Below, one piece after another: positions 1-9,052 of a stretch of DNA of 58,319 nt (the first letter of the stretch is position 1; every line of letters begins with the position of its first letter). The DNA lies in NCBI GenBank assembly GCA_017524545.1, contig JAFXVN010000056.1, positions 1-58,319 on the forward strand. The letters run 5' to 3'. The position numbers and the translations under genes are program-made. Below the pieces are notes generated by a model. The model was not told the DNA's origin and did not search any database. It was given only the letters and a program-made list of their open reading frames with translations. The stretch is from Bacteroidaceae bacterium (GTDB taxonomy: Bacteria; Bacteroidota; Bacteroidia; Bacteroidales; Bacteroidaceae).

Positions 1-331
1 CTGAGAGTACACATGCCTAACAACAGGAGTTTCTACACTAAGACCATGTTCCTGACTAATGACCACAAGGCCATACGTCCCCTCTTTGAGGTAGACTTGG
101 GACAACGTTGAAGTTTGGGTGTCGCATTGACGAAGTCAGGTAATAGCAGAGGTCAAGGACATCTTCGGCACCAAGAAATTCTACAAAGAGCTTTCGAAGA
201 TACTTAAAGTCCTCTTCTTCGTTTCCTTCTTTCTGTGTGACGACCAGAATTTTCGCATCAGGATTGCCACAACCAACATTCTTATTGGGGAACCTTTCAC
301 CCAATCTTTCAAGTTCATTAAAATTTGCCAT
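1..331 (-). pseudogene. Unrecognised protein gene, 5' part, probably frameshifted, runs off the window
   Basis: Reading begins at ATG 329-331 (MANFNELERL) and stays open to a TAG at 56-58, but the frame looks broken between about 95 and 140. From about 108 down to the window edge another frame reads a convincing continuation (YLKEGTYGLVVISQEHG then SVETPVVRHVYS), so a one-base deletion or two-base insertion is likely. A TACCTTTG promoter lies 20 bp upstream of the start, so expression was once intact. The N-terminal part has a strand-like NPDAKILVV segment. I do not recognise the family; a resemblance to uracil-DNA-glycosylase-like folds is too weak to assert. The break could be real or an assembly error. 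Confidence 0.45.
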
Positions 332-350
332 AACTCTTTCATTTTTTCCG

Positions 351-358
351 CAAAGGTA
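351..358 (-). promoter_or_regulatory. Promoter -7 element (TACCTTTG) of the first gene
   Basis: Exact match to the Bacteroidetes -7 consensus TAnnTTTG, 20 bp upstream of ATG 331. No good -33 TTTG box is visible at the expected distance. Confidence 0.6.
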
Positions 359-396
359 TGGCGCCGAAATGCAACATGATTGCATATCAAAGAAAA

Positions 397-1293
397 TTAT
401 TCATAGAAACAGTACATTTCTTGAATAATGGCCTTGATTTGCTGACGAAAAGACTCAGGAGACAATACTTCCAGCTGGTTGGCGTGATTCAGAATCTCTT
501 GAATGAAATCGTATGTAGGAGCTATCTTATACTCAAAAATGGTATAAACATTATTAGATTCAATCTCGCGCTGGCTGTGATGCAGAGGAAGTGAACGCAA
601 ATAATGAGGTTTCTCGCGATAGGCCTTCAAACGTATGGTCATTGGTTTCCTGTCGTGGAAAACACCATAGAAGTCTGTGAAATACTCCTGAGGAGAGAAG
701 TCTTTGGGGTATTTGAATTTGGATTCCTGTATTTCAATGCACTTGATACGGTCAAGCCCAAAACGACGAATCTCTTTTTCTTGTGGCACAAAAGCCAGAA
801 CGTACCAGCGACGTTTGAACAGGCGAATGAAATAGGGATAGATTGTCAACCCCTGTATGCGATTGCCAAAGAAATCCTCATAATCAATCGTTAATTGGAA
901 GTTCTCTCGCATGGCTTTTATTATGCTTTCGAGAAAGAATCTTCCTGATGGCACATTTTCAAGCATAATCCTGTCACTGATAGAACGATTATCCTTCAAT
1001 AAGTTGCTAACAGCAAAAGAATCGAGCAGCCATTGATTGATAGTATCTTTCTCCAGTACATCCGGGTTGTATATATAATACAAGCTAGAACCTCTTAGGC
1101 ATTCGATTACAACTCCAAACTGCTTCAAAATGGCTTCTCGATGATTGTGGAAAGTTCGCAATTTCAAAGGCTGATGCAAATCGTTAATATACGCATCATC
1201 CCATTTGCGAGCTATTTCTTCAAACGAAATCCGGCCTGCATCATGAATTGTAGTTATCAACCACAAATATTTTGCATATAGTCTGTCTGTCAT
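397..1293 (-). CDS. WYL-domain transcriptional regulator
   Basis: A 298-residue protein of the WYL (YafY-like) family: an N-terminal winged-helix-like DNA-binding region followed by a WYL domain that usually senses a ligand or nucleic acid. The WYL core is visible as RRWYVLAFVP followed by RRFGLDRIKCIEI, the typical F-x-L-DRI pattern, and a C-terminal WCX-like extension. I chose ATG 1291-1293 (MTDRLYAKYL) because the only longer start is a TTG that would overlap the probable promoter. The gene lies just downstream of the pectin-degradation genes on the same strand but has its own promoter-like site. WYL proteins often regulate defence or DNA-damage genes; the target here is unknown. Confidence 0.85.
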   Translation of the reverse strand: MTDRLYAKYLWLITTIHDAGRISFEEIARKWDDAYINDLHQPLKLRTFHNHREAILKQFGVVIECLRGSSLYYIYNPDVLEKDTINQWLLDSFAVSNLLKDNRSISDRIMLENVPSGRFFLESIIKAMRENFQLTIDYEDFFGNRIQGLTIYPYFIRLFKRRWYVLAFVPQEKEIRRFGLDRIKCIEIQESKFKYPKDFSPQEYFTDFYGVFHDRKPMTIRLKAYREKPHYLRSLPLHHSQREIESNNVYTIFEYKIAPTYDFIQEILNHANQLEVLSPESFRQQIKAIIQEMYCFYE

Positions 1294-1306
1294 TTCATTA
1301 TTTGTG

Positions 1307-1314
1307 TAAAGATA
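1307..1314 (-). promoter_or_regulatory. Probable -7 element (TATCTTTA) of the WYL gene
   Basis: One mismatch to TAnnTTTG, 13 bp upstream of ATG 1293. Its position favours the ATG over the upstream TTG start. Confidence 0.4.
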
Positions 1315-1325
1315 CCTCAATCTAT

Positions 1326-4091
1326 TTAGTGTAGTTTGGATTTTAGTTCGTCGGGTGCATCCTTGGTGAACGTGTTCACGGGGGGTGCTTCGCGCTCAAA
1401 GAGGTGACGGATGATGTCGGGGTCTATCTTTGTGGTGGGATTGAAGTCCTCGCCCTGCATATACCTCAGGATGGAGTAGCGCAGCTGCCGGGCGACAGGA
1501 GTGTCCTGAGCGATGGGAAGGGTGGTCAGCAGCAGGCGGCCGTTCAGCACGCGCACCTCTAAGAGCATCCCCAGCTTGCGCGACACATGCCAAGTGTCGA
1601 TGGGCTGCACGATGGGCTGGAAGTCTGCGGGGAACTCCTTCATGTTGATGACCTGCGCACGATTGACGAGTTCCCACCAATTGAGGTTCTGCCAGTCGTC
1701 GGTAGGGAAGTCGCGGAAGACAGGATGACTGCTCTGGATATAGGCGCCTGTGGTGTGAGGCGGACGCATCTTGAACCACGAAGTGTTCCAGAAGACGGGC
1801 AGGAAGCTGTGGACGACATCGTCGCCGTAACGAATCTTGCCGGCTGCCGTCAGCAGGACATCGCCACCCTTCTGCAAGACCTTTAGAGCCTTGGCGTCCA
1901 AGGTGTCAACCTCTAAACATTTACCATTTAACCATTTACCATTTACCATTTTTTCTCCCTCTCTTTTGGAGAGGGCTGGGGTGAGGCTTTTGGGATAAAC
2001 CCAGAAGTCCCAGTGGTTCTTGATGCTTGGCGAGAGCTGCACCGTAAGTGTCAGCTTGGCGGGCTTATCGAACTGCGCCAACGGGAAATCCACCGTTCCA
2101 AGCTCTGTGTTCTTGCCGATAGGAATCTCCAAACATTGACCATTTACCATTGACCATTTACCATTTGCCACTTGACCAGAATCCGTTGAGATTTCATAAT
2201 TGGCGGTGACGTTCTCGAGAGCATGGCCTGAGGCATTATAGACCTCGACGGGGACATGCAGCGTCTCGTCGTTGGTATAGACGAACTTCGGGAACTTGGC
2301 CAATGGCACGATGGGCGAACAGAACTCCGTCCAGTCTTCTTTCGTGCAATAGCCTTTCTCGCGCCAATGCACATTCAGCGGCCCGACGAGTGCCGTCCCC
2401 TGCCCGCTGTAGTCGTTCAGCCCCAGCAGCTGGAAGCCGCTGTAGTCTTTGGTGCGCAGGTTACGCTCGATGTCGTACTTGTAGCACAGCACCTGCAGGC
2501 GTCCGCTGGCCATCAGGAAGTTTTCTGCCTGCGAAGCCATCCCGTTGTCGCGCAGCAAGTCCTGGAATATCTCGAAGTTGCGGGCTTTATAGACTCCCGT
2601 ATATTGCGGAATCTCCTTCAGGTCGGGGAAGACACACCATTGTCCCACCTCGTGGGCGATGACAGGCTCGTTGTTGGGTTCCGTCTTCTTGTAGTTAATG
2701 GGATAACGGAGCAGCTGGTAGTAGTCATCGTCGCTGTGGGGCACCTTCTTATCCCAGTCCAGCCCTCGTGCTCCCGACTTGACATGATAGTCCGAGCCTT
2801 CGTCCCAGACCCATCCGCCGCCAACACATGCCGCGCAGTAGATGCGGTTGGGGTCGTGCTCCTTCATCGTCTTCACCCAGTTCTGGCAGTAAGGCAGCCA
2901 GTCGCCGGCTGGTTCGTTGCCTGCCGCCATCATGCAGAACGAGGGGTGATGGCCGTAGGTGTCGATGATTCGGATGCTTTCTTCCATGAGGTACTTGTCG
3001 ATGGGCATACCCCGTCGCAGCTTCACCCCATGATTGGGCCACGACGGACCTTCGGGCTGCAAGTAGAGGCCCAAGCGGTCGGCCACACAGAAAGCCGCTT
3101 CGGGCGGGCAGAAGGAATGGAAGCGGATGTGGTTGAGGCCGTATTCCTTGCACTTGCGCAGCACGCGCTCCCACTCGGCCTCGTCCGTTGGCGGATAGCC
3201 CGTCTCGGGGAAGGTGCAGTTCTCCACTGTGCCGCGCAGGAACAAGGGACGGCCATTGATGAAGAGCTGCTGCCCCTTGGCCTGTATGTCGCGGAGGCCG
3301 AAGGTCACGCTGATGGGTAATCCCTGATAGGTGACCGTTCGCGTATAGAGCTGCGGATGGAACTCGTCCCAGCGCATCGTGTCGGCTCCAAGGGCAAGGT
3401 GGTAGATGGAGTCGTTAATCAGAATGTCAATGGTGCCGTCCTTGATGTTGGGAATCACACGCTTGCGCCAGACGATAGGCCCTGCCTGCAGCTCCATCCT
3501 GCCGATGATGCCGTTCCAGTTGCCTTGTGTCTGGTCGGTCACGGAATGCGAGTCCTTGCCTACACCTACATTCTCTATGCCGTTATACACCTCTATGCTC
3601 AACTTGTTCTCGCCCCCGAATATAATATAAGGTGTGAGGTCGAACTGGTGGGGCGTGGAGAGCGACATCTGATGCCCCACCTCGTGACCGTTCACCGTTA
3701 CTGTCGTCTCTATATGCGGACGTTCAAGGAAGAGCGTTACTTGGTGGCCATTCCAAGTCTCGGGCACTTGTATTGAGCGCTTGTACCAGGCACGGCCCAC
3801 ATAGTGGCGTTCGGGCGTGAGGAAGAAGGGGAACTTCATCTTTCCCTCCACACGATACTTCTCCATGTAGGGGTTGAAGTAGTAGCTGGAATCGTAGAGC
3901 GAGCATGTCCATTGGGTGTTGATGTTTACGGGGTCGCCCTTGCCGTTGGTCAGCATCGAGCCAGGGAGCGTGACCGTACCCTCTTCCCTTTCAGAGCGGA
4001 ACTGCCATTTGCCGCTCAGGTCTATTGTCTGGGAATAGATGGGTGCAAGCATCCATGCCAGCATTATGACAAGTGTTATCTTTTTCATCAT
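1326..4091 (-). CDS. Secreted glycoside hydrolase family 2-type enzyme
   Basis: A 921-residue exported enzyme. After a signal peptide (residues 1-20, ending APIYSQ) come a GH2 N-terminal sugar-binding jelly roll (about 24-205), a short Ig-like segment, and a TIM-barrel with RHRG-like strand LFLRGTVENC, the acid/base motif GNEP (Glu393) and a candidate nucleophile in AHEVGQW (Glu481). The C-terminal part (600-921) is beta-rich. The likely role is removal of a beta-linked sugar from a pectic side chain; the exact substrate cannot be read from sequence. It follows the GH28 gene by 3 bp, so the two are co-transcribed. The gene carries two in-frame repeat insertions, at residues about 640-653 and 702-725, which give VNGKW-type peptides; they sit in the C-terminal accessory region rather than the barrel. 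Confidence 0.85.
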   Translation of the reverse strand: MMKKITLVIMLAWMLAPIYSQTIDLSGKWQFRSEREEGTVTLPGSMLTNGKGDPVNINTQWTCSLYDSSYYFNPYMEKYRVEGKMKFPFFLTPERHYVGRAWYKRSIQVPETWNGHQVTLFLERPHIETTVTVNGHEVGHQMSLSTPHQFDLTPYIIFGGENKLSIEVYNGIENVGVGKDSHSVTDQTQGNWNGIIGRMELQAGPIVWRKRVIPNIKDGTIDILINDSIYHLALGADTMRWDEFHPQLYTRTVTYQGLPISVTFGLRDIQAKGQQLFINGRPLFLRGTVENCTFPETGYPPTDEAEWERVLRKCKEYGLNHIRFHSFCPPEAAFCVADRLGLYLQPEGPSWPNHGVKLRRGMPIDKYLMEESIRIIDTYGHHPSFCMMAAGNEPAGDWLPYCQNWVKTMKEHDPNRIYCAACVGGGWVWDEGSDYHVKSGARGLDWDKKVPHSDDDYYQLLRYPINYKKTEPNNEPVIAHEVGQWCVFPDLKEIPQYTGVYKARNFEIFQDLLRDNGMASQAENFLMASGRLQVLCYKYDIERNLRTKDYSGFQLLGLNDYSGQGTALVGPLNVHWREKGYCTKEDWTEFCSPIVPLAKFPKFVYTNDETLHVPVEVYNASGHALENVTANYEISTDSGQVANGKWSMVNGQCLEIPIGKNTELGTVDFPLAQFDKPAKLTLTVQLSPSIKNHWDFWVYPKSLTPALSKREGEKMVNGKWLNGKCLEVDTLDAKALKVLQKGGDVLLTAAGKIRYGDDVVHSFLPVFWNTSWFKMRPPHTTGAYIQSSHPVFRDFPTDDWQNLNWWELVNRAQVINMKEFPADFQPIVQPIDTWHVSRKLGMLLEVRVLNGRLLLTTLPIAQDTPVARQLRYSILRYMQGEDFNPTTKIDPDIIRHLFEREAPPVNTFTKDAPDELKSKLH
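1917..1986. repeat. In-frame TTTACCA heptamer array plus CTCTCC hairpin inside the GH2 gene
   Basis: Bases 1917-1953 are degenerate 7-8 bp repeats (ATTTACCATTTAACC type). Bases 1954-1986 form a hairpin (CCCTCTC, loop TTTT, GAGAGGG) followed by CTGGGGTGAGG. Together they encode SLTPALSKREGEK followed by MVNGKWLNGK in the GH2 protein. The same array type occurs in intergenic DNA at 52254-52290 and 55326-55362. Confidence 0.8.
2133..2170. repeat. Second in-frame TTTACCA/TTGACCA array in the GH2 gene
   Basis: Four to five degenerate copies of a 7-8 bp unit (ACCATTT/ACCATTG) within coding sequence, translated as ANGKWSMVNGQ. No frame disruption results. Confidence 0.75.
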
Positions 4092-4094
4092 TGA

Positions 4095-5453
4095 TTACTT
4101 CTCTACACCATTAATGAATAACTTCTTAGCTATGCAGCCTTCAATCATCGTGGGGTCGAAGGACTGCTTCTTGTCGCGCACCTTGCAGTCCTCGAAAGTA
4201 AAGTCCCGGAGCTTGTATTTGTCCGAAGTACCGACGTCGAAGAAGTTGTCTGTCTCGACATCTATGTTGCGGAAGGTGATGTCGTTCGCCTGCGACAGCG
4301 GCATGTCGGGACGGTCGCCGGGCTGGAAGAACTGCGTCCACGGCCTTACCACGAGGAACGAGCTGCAAGTGCCGGAGATGTTCTCTACGCGAATCTTCTC
4401 GTAGTGCTGGGGCGTGTCGGGGCGCATCTTCAGCCACAGCACACGGTTCACGCCGTTAATCTTTATGTCAGAGAGCACGATGTTCCAGTCGTGGATGGAC
4501 TCCGAGCCGAGCGTCAGGCATCCGTGCGCCTTGCCATAGCGGCAGTTCTTCACCAGCACATTATAGACGGGGCCGTTGTTCGGGTCTTTGTCTGCCCATG
4601 TTCCTTTGCCGCCCTTCAGCACCACCGCGTCGTCGTTCACCTGCATGTAACAGCCATGCACCAGCACATCGTGGCACACATCGAGGTCGATGGCATCGCT
4701 GGAGGGGGCGCGTACCCCTTTCGTCGGTGCATAGATGAAGTTGTCGAGATAGCGCACACGCTCGCAGCGGTAGAGATGGTTGGTCCAGAACGGGGAGTTG
4801 ATGAGGTTGATGTCCTGAACCGTCACGTTCTTGCAGTTTGAGAGATAGACGAGCCTTGGGCGCATGGCTTCCAGATTGGTGCAAGCCTTGTTGTACATGC
4901 GCCTCAGCCAAAACTCTTCCCAATAGTTGAAGCCGTTGCCGTCTATGCAGCTTTGCTGGGAGGTGAAGCCCGATTCGCTTGGTGTTCCTTCCCAATCGAG
5001 CTTCGCGCCGTCGCCTGCGATGCAGAAGCCGTCCAGCCCGTCGGCATTGACGAGTGCGGCGAAGTACTGCAGGGTCTGCCCCTCCATACGAGTCTCCAAG
5101 AGCTTGAAGTCGCGTATGCGGTCTGAACCCTTTAGCCGTCCCTTCACATAGAGGTTGGTGCCCTGCTTGAAGAAGAGCGACCCGGTGAGGAACGTGCCTT
5201 CTGGAATGACGATTACGCCGCCGCCCTCGCTGGCGCAACGGTCTATCACAGCCTGTATGGCTTCCGTCTGCACAAGCGACGAGTCGTTCTTCACGCCATA
5301 GTCTGTTATCACGTATTGCTTGCCAAGCTTCTGGATGTCCACCTTTGTGATGTTACTGAAAAAGGCATCCATTTGGGTGCCATCGGGCCAGATACCTGCA
5401 TTGATATGCAACGCGGGCATCACTATAACTAACAAAAGAAATATCTTTTTCAT
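4095..5453 (-). CDS. Secreted GH28 polygalacturonase-family protein
   Basis: A 452-residue right-handed beta-helix hydrolase of family GH28, which cleaves alpha-1,4 galacturonic-acid linkages in pectin. Start ATG 5451-5453 gives a clean signal peptide (MKKIFLLLVIVMPALHINA). After it come a pectate-lyase-like N-terminus (VITDYGVKNDS, then AIQAVIDRCASEGGGVI), and the catalytic region with SSDAIDLD, the NDDAVVLK aspartate pair, AHGCLTLGSES in place of GHG, and RVLWLKMR in place of RIK. It overlaps the stop of the GH105-GH106 gene by 4 bp (ATGA), so translational coupling is likely. The enzyme is probably periplasmic or surface-exposed and works with its neighbours on rhamnogalacturonan or homogalacturonan. 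Confidence 0.9.
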   Translation of the reverse strand: MKKIFLLLVIVMPALHINAGIWPDGTQMDAFFSNITKVDIQKLGKQYVITDYGVKNDSSLVQTEAIQAVIDRCASEGGGVIVIPEGTFLTGSLFFKQGTNLYVKGRLKGSDRIRDFKLLETRMEGQTLQYFAALVNADGLDGFCIAGDGAKLDWEGTPSESGFTSQQSCIDGNGFNYWEEFWLRRMYNKACTNLEAMRPRLVYLSNCKNVTVQDINLINSPFWTNHLYRCERVRYLDNFIYAPTKGVRAPSSDAIDLDVCHDVLVHGCYMQVNDDAVVLKGGKGTWADKDPNNGPVYNVLVKNCRYGKAHGCLTLGSESIHDWNIVLSDIKINGVNRVLWLKMRPDTPQHYEKIRVENISGTCSSFLVVRPWTQFFQPGDRPDMPLSQANDITFRNIDVETDNFFDVGTSDKYKLRDFTFEDCKVRDKKQSFDPTMIEGCIAKKLFINGVEK

Positions 5454-8400
5454 CGCATCATCATTAGTCTTTTGTAGATTCGTACATAAGAGTTCAATCC
5501 CGAAGGCACAGGAGCCCAATCGCCGTAGGTGGTACGTTTGTAGTTAATGTCCACCACGTTGATTTCGTTGAACTTGCGCCACTTCACGCCTCTGCGGTCG
5601 TATGCCGCTATGCGGTTGGCAGGAAGGTTTGTCACCTCGATGCGAATGGTGTTCTCGCCTTCGTGCAACAGGCGGTCAAAGTCTAGCGTAAATGGCACGC
5701 ACCAAGCACAACCCACATACGTATTGTTGATATATACGCGTGCCGACTCCCTGACATCGCCTAAGTCAATTCGGTAAGCGACATTTTTGGCGTCGTTGGC
5801 TGAGAGAGAAAAAGTAGTTTCATAGACACCTGTTCCCATCAGTTCCTTTAGGCTGTCGTTGGGTAAAGATTCCCATGTCTTGAGGCCGTCGATGGTCATT
5901 GTATCAGTAATGGCAGGCTGCGATTCTATGAAACTGAGCGACCATTTGTTCTCACTAAGGTCAATAAGGGGTGACCAACTAACGTGTATGTATTTCTGTC
6001 CTTGCGGTTGCAACGCATCAACGGGTTTGGTAACGGTGGTTTTGCCATCAGGCAAAGCATCTATGAAGCAACTCTCACCGCTGCGGAGCGAGACGGTAAC
6101 GATGGCACCCGTAGAGGCAAGCCTGACCTCTCTCATCCCAAAGCTTTTTGGGGTAAGGTTCGACACAAAGTAACGGTAGCCATCACCCACCTTCCTGCGA
6201 ATCATCTTCATCCCCAATGCCGTGCGCAGTTCTTCTGGCTTGGCATACTTCGCCAGCTCCCGGCTCTCTATATTATATATAATGTGTGCGCCCTGATGCT
6301 TCAGGCGCTCCAAATGCTTCCGCGCGGCTTTGCTTAATATGCAGCCCGGAGGCAGGATGAGTGCCGCATAGCGTGTCCCTGCCGCCGTCTGCAACTTGCC
6401 ATCTGTGAAAGAAGTGCCAAGCAAATACTTCTCCGAGATGTAGTCGCAGTCATAGCCCAGCGAGTCAATCTTCATGATAGTGGCAATGAACTCTGGGGCC
6501 TTCTTGTCCATCGAGTTAATCTCAAACAGCATCAGGCGTTTGTCGAGGTTCGTCCGCCACATGTTCCTCACGGGCAGCAGCACGAGGAAGTCGTTATCGG
6601 GCTGTCCCTCCTGCAAGCGCTGCTGACAGAAATCGATGTAGCTCGTCAGCAAAGGAGCGTCGCGCCAAATGGAATTGGTGGGCGACATATCAATCGAAGC
6701 ATAGAACTTCCAGCCCGGCCACGGGTCATCCTTCGGAGAATAGCACGCTCCGTGGAAGAACATCCTGTTCACGCCAGAGCAGAACATGAGGTCGAGGTCT
6801 GGCTTCATCTGCGAAAGGGAAGTGCGGAAATGCTCTGTCAGCCAGGTGAACGTCTCGCTGGAGACAAGTCGTTTGCCTGTTACATGAGCAGCAGAGGAGG
6901 CATATTTCAGCATCGAGAGGTCGGAAAAGTTCTTGCGTGTCATGCCCGGGTCTGTGCGCAAGCCCTTGATGCCAAAGTCGGAAAGGCCAAAACCTTCTAT
7001 CTCTGGAATATCGACCGCCGCATAAATATCAATGAGGTTGGCAGGTGAGCCATGTGCCTGATTCCTCACCTTCACGCCCCGCTCATGGCTCCACCTCACC
7101 CATTGCTCGGTGAAGTTCTTCAACAAGAGGTCGGAAAGCGTCTCGCGATAGTCGCTGATTACCTGTGCATCGCCATCCACAAACTCCTGCAACTTGTCTT
7201 CCAGCCTGTACCCCCGCCGTGCATGGAACTCACTCAGCAGCGTAGGCGTCCAGTCTGCCCCGAACACTTCGTAGGAGTCATTGAAGAAGGTTGCAGGCAT
7301 CGGCGCGCCGGAAGACTTGAAGGCTCTGTCGAAACGAGCCAAGTAATGCGCCACGGCTGTAGAGTCGAAGTGGTCGATAACGTACCCCTCACCGCCTGGA
7401 GCTGCCCGCTTTACCTTTTGGCGCGTGCGGCTTTCATAGAGCGCAATCACACGACGCTTGCCCTTTACCTTGCTCTTAAAGTCCTTTTGGATTATCAAAG
7501 ACCCACCCCGTGCCTCCCTTAAAGGGAGGGGGTTGACTTGCGTCGAGCCTGCTTCAACAAGTGTGTCAATCACTACAAGCTTGCAGGCAGCTTCGGAGAG
7601 GGGCGTCTCAGGAGACCCAAAAGGCCAGCCCGTTCCGAGGTTCATGTCTATCTGTATGCCCTGGCGTTTGCCTTCATTGATGGTGTACTCCAACATCTTC
7701 ATCCACTCTGGCGAGAGGAAGGAGATGTTGTTCTCGTCATTGCCCTGCACGCCATAGAGGGGCGTTATCTCAAGAGTCCTTATGCCATGAGAAGCCATCT
7801 GCTGCATCTGCCACTTCAACCCTTGTTCGGTAACGGCAGAACCTAACCACCACCAGCGCGCTCCTGCCTGCGATGTGGGCGACTTCGTCAGCTTATAGTA
7901 TTCCACAGCTCCCAGCAAGACACATCCTGTGCCATAGTCCTCGAAGTCAGGAACACTGGTGTACGTCACTGGCTGTCCGTCCTTCGGCTCCTTGCCTGTT
8001 CCCTGCAAGTAACCGATGAAGCCGTCCTTGTGCAAGGCCTTCGTAGCGATGGCGTTCCAAGCCTTGTCGATGGCTGGCCGATACGCTTGCTCTGGCAGTA
8101 ACCCGTTCCGCACGCCCCATGCCATTCCCATCAGGAAGAGGGCAGTGCCCGACGTTTCAGGTCCGCCGTATGTTGTTGGCGACATCAGGCTTACATTCCA
8201 GAAACCATCTTCGCGCTGACATTTCAGCAAGGCCTTCATCATAGCCAGATAGTCCGCCTTCAGCTCCTCACAAAAGTCGGAAACCTCATTATGAATTATG
8301 AATTGTGAATTATGAATTGATTCAATGGTCTTTACATACGCCGCCACCACCCAGCCATTGCCTCGGCTCCAGTAGCAGTTCTGCCCGTCGCTCTCTTTGT

Positions 8401-9052
8401 AGGGGGGAGTAAAGTTTGCGTCGCGCCACCACAAGCCTTCCTGCTCATTCCACAGCCCGCCGCCACACATGTTGCGCGTCCATTCGTAGCAGTCGCGGGC
8501 AAAAAGAATATAGCGGGTGTCGCCCGTGATGCTGTACATCTTGGCGTATGCCGGCATAGCCATCTGTATGGCATCAATCCACGTCCAGTAGTCTGTCCGG
8601 TGCTCAGCCATCTGCGCCTCCATGTTCACACGGCAACTGTCGAGCATTCGCTGGTCGCCAGTCATCTCATAGCGGTCAAGGTAGGTCTGTATGCAGCACT
8701 GGTCGTCGGCATTCCTTGTCCTGGTGCCGTTGCGAGGCGTCCACCTGTGGTAGTTGCCCCAGTCATCGACATACTTTATATAGCTTGGTTGCGGGTCGAT
8801 GCCGTAAAGCGCCATCAGTCCCTCGTAATACACCCCGCGCGTCCAAAGTGAGCTGGGGCGCTTCCTGCCAACAAAAGTATCTTTGGTGGGGTCGGGCCAC
8901 TTCGCCATGAAATAGCTGTTCACCCGCCGCGCCGCCTCAAGTACATCGGCACTTAAAGAAAAAGGTGAGAAGGTGAAAAGGTGAAAAAGTAAAAGAACAA
9001 GCACCTTCGCCTTCAACCATTGGGCAGCGTCATATTTATCCCAGTATTTCAC
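5450..9052 (-). CDS. GH105-GH106 fusion: unsaturated rhamnogalacturonyl hydrolase plus alpha-L-rhamnosidase
   Basis: A very long (up to 1,200 residues) two-enzyme polypeptide. Residues about 36-392 are a GH105 alpha/alpha barrel: NADDQCC (Asp116/117), YWTWIDAIQ (Asp160) and WSRGNGWV (228-235). From about 399 a GH106 alpha-L-rhamnosidase begins (RWWWLGSAVT, TLEITPLYG, FNDSYEVFGADW, RRGYRL), ending with a GH2-like jelly roll (VYINNTYVGCAW). GH105 removes the unsaturated uronic acid left by lyases and GH106 removes the next rhamnose, so the fusion joins consecutive steps. No in-frame ATG exists near the start: GTG 9052 or GTG 9004 must be used. The signal peptide (LVLLLFHLFTFSPFSLSA) is encoded by a repeat array. 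Further in-frame repeats lie at residues about 243-255 and 506-518. The start site is uncertain. Confidence 0.85.
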   Translation of the reverse strand: MKYWDKYDAAQWLKAKVLVLLLFHLFTFSPFSLSADVLEAARRVNSYFMAKWPDPTKDTFVGRKRPSSLWTRGVYYEGLMALYGIDPQPSYIKYVDDWGNYHRWTPRNGTRTRNADDQCCIQTYLDRYEMTGDQRMLDSCRVNMEAQMAEHRTDYWTWIDAIQMAMPAYAKMYSITGDTRYILFARDCYEWTRNMCGGGLWNEQEGLWWRDANFTPPYKESDGQNCYWSRGNGWVVAAYVKTIESIHNSQFIIHNEVSDFCEELKADYLAMMKALLKCQREDGFWNVSLMSPTTYGGPETSGTALFLMGMAWGVRNGLLPEQAYRPAIDKAWNAIATKALHKDGFIGYLQGTGKEPKDGQPVTYTSVPDFEDYGTGCVLLGAVEYYKLTKSPTSQAGARWWWLGSAVTEQGLKWQMQQMASHGIRTLEITPLYGVQGNDENNISFLSPEWMKMLEYTINEGKRQGIQIDMNLGTGWPFGSPETPLSEAACKLVVIDTLVEAGSTQVNPLPLREARGGSLIIQKDFKSKVKGKRRVIALYESRTRQKVKRAAPGGEGYVIDHFDSTAVAHYLARFDRAFKSSGAPMPATFFNDSYEVFGADWTPTLLSEFHARRGYRLEDKLQEFVDGDAQVISDYRETLSDLLLKNFTEQWVRWSHERGVKVRNQAHGSPANLIDIYAAVDIPEIEGFGLSDFGIKGLRTDPGMTRKNFSDLSMLKYASSAAHVTGKRLVSSETFTWLTEHFRTSLSQMKPDLDLMFCSGVNRMFFHGACYSPKDDPWPGWKFYASIDMSPTNSIWRDAPLLTSYIDFCQQRLQEGQPDNDFLVLLPVRNMWRTNLDKRLMLFEINSMDKKAPEFIATIMKIDSLGYDCDYISEKYLLGTSFTDGKLQTAAGTRYAALILPPGCILSKAARKHLERLKHQGAHIIYNIESRELAKYAKPEELRTALGMKMIRRKVGDGYRYFVSNLTPKSFGMREVRLASTGAIVTVSLRSGESCFIDALPDGKTTVTKPVDALQPQGQKYIHVSWSPLIDLSENKWSLSFIESQPAITDTMTIDGLKTWESLPNDSLKELMGTGVYETTFSLSANDAKNVAYRIDLGDVRESARVYINNTYVGCAWCVPFTLDFDRLLHEGENTIRIEVTNLPANRIAAYDRRGVKWRKFNEINVVDINYKRTTYGDWAPVPSGLNSYVRIYKRLMMMR
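7500..7537. repeat. Half copy of the GACCC...CTCCCTTAAAGGGAG hairpin element inside the GH105-GH106 gene
   Basis: Begins GACCCACCCC and contains the palindrome CCTCCCTTAAAGGGAGG, then GGGTTGAC. It matches the first half of the 66-bp elements at 19170 and 21076 in metH. Translated as NPLPLREARGGS in a loop of the GH106 domain. Confidence 0.75.
8287..8326. repeat. In-frame ATTATGA heptamer array inside the GH105 domain
   Basis: Five degenerate copies of the 7-mer ATTATGA/ATTGTGA within coding sequence, giving the peptide SIHNSQFIIHNE. It lies in the segment between the WSRGNGW motif and the next barrel helices. The same 7-mer forms the inverted-arm element at 34076-34178. Confidence 0.8.

Noticed and set aside
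2256-3320. Long open frame on the plus strand opposite the GH2 gene
   Set aside because: Low-complexity, high-GC shadow of a well-supported minus-strand enzyme; no domain, promoter or start signal. The same applies to long frames opposite dacB (11051-12340), the beta-helix gene (24382-26127), nadB (32486-34066) and polA (37225-38814).
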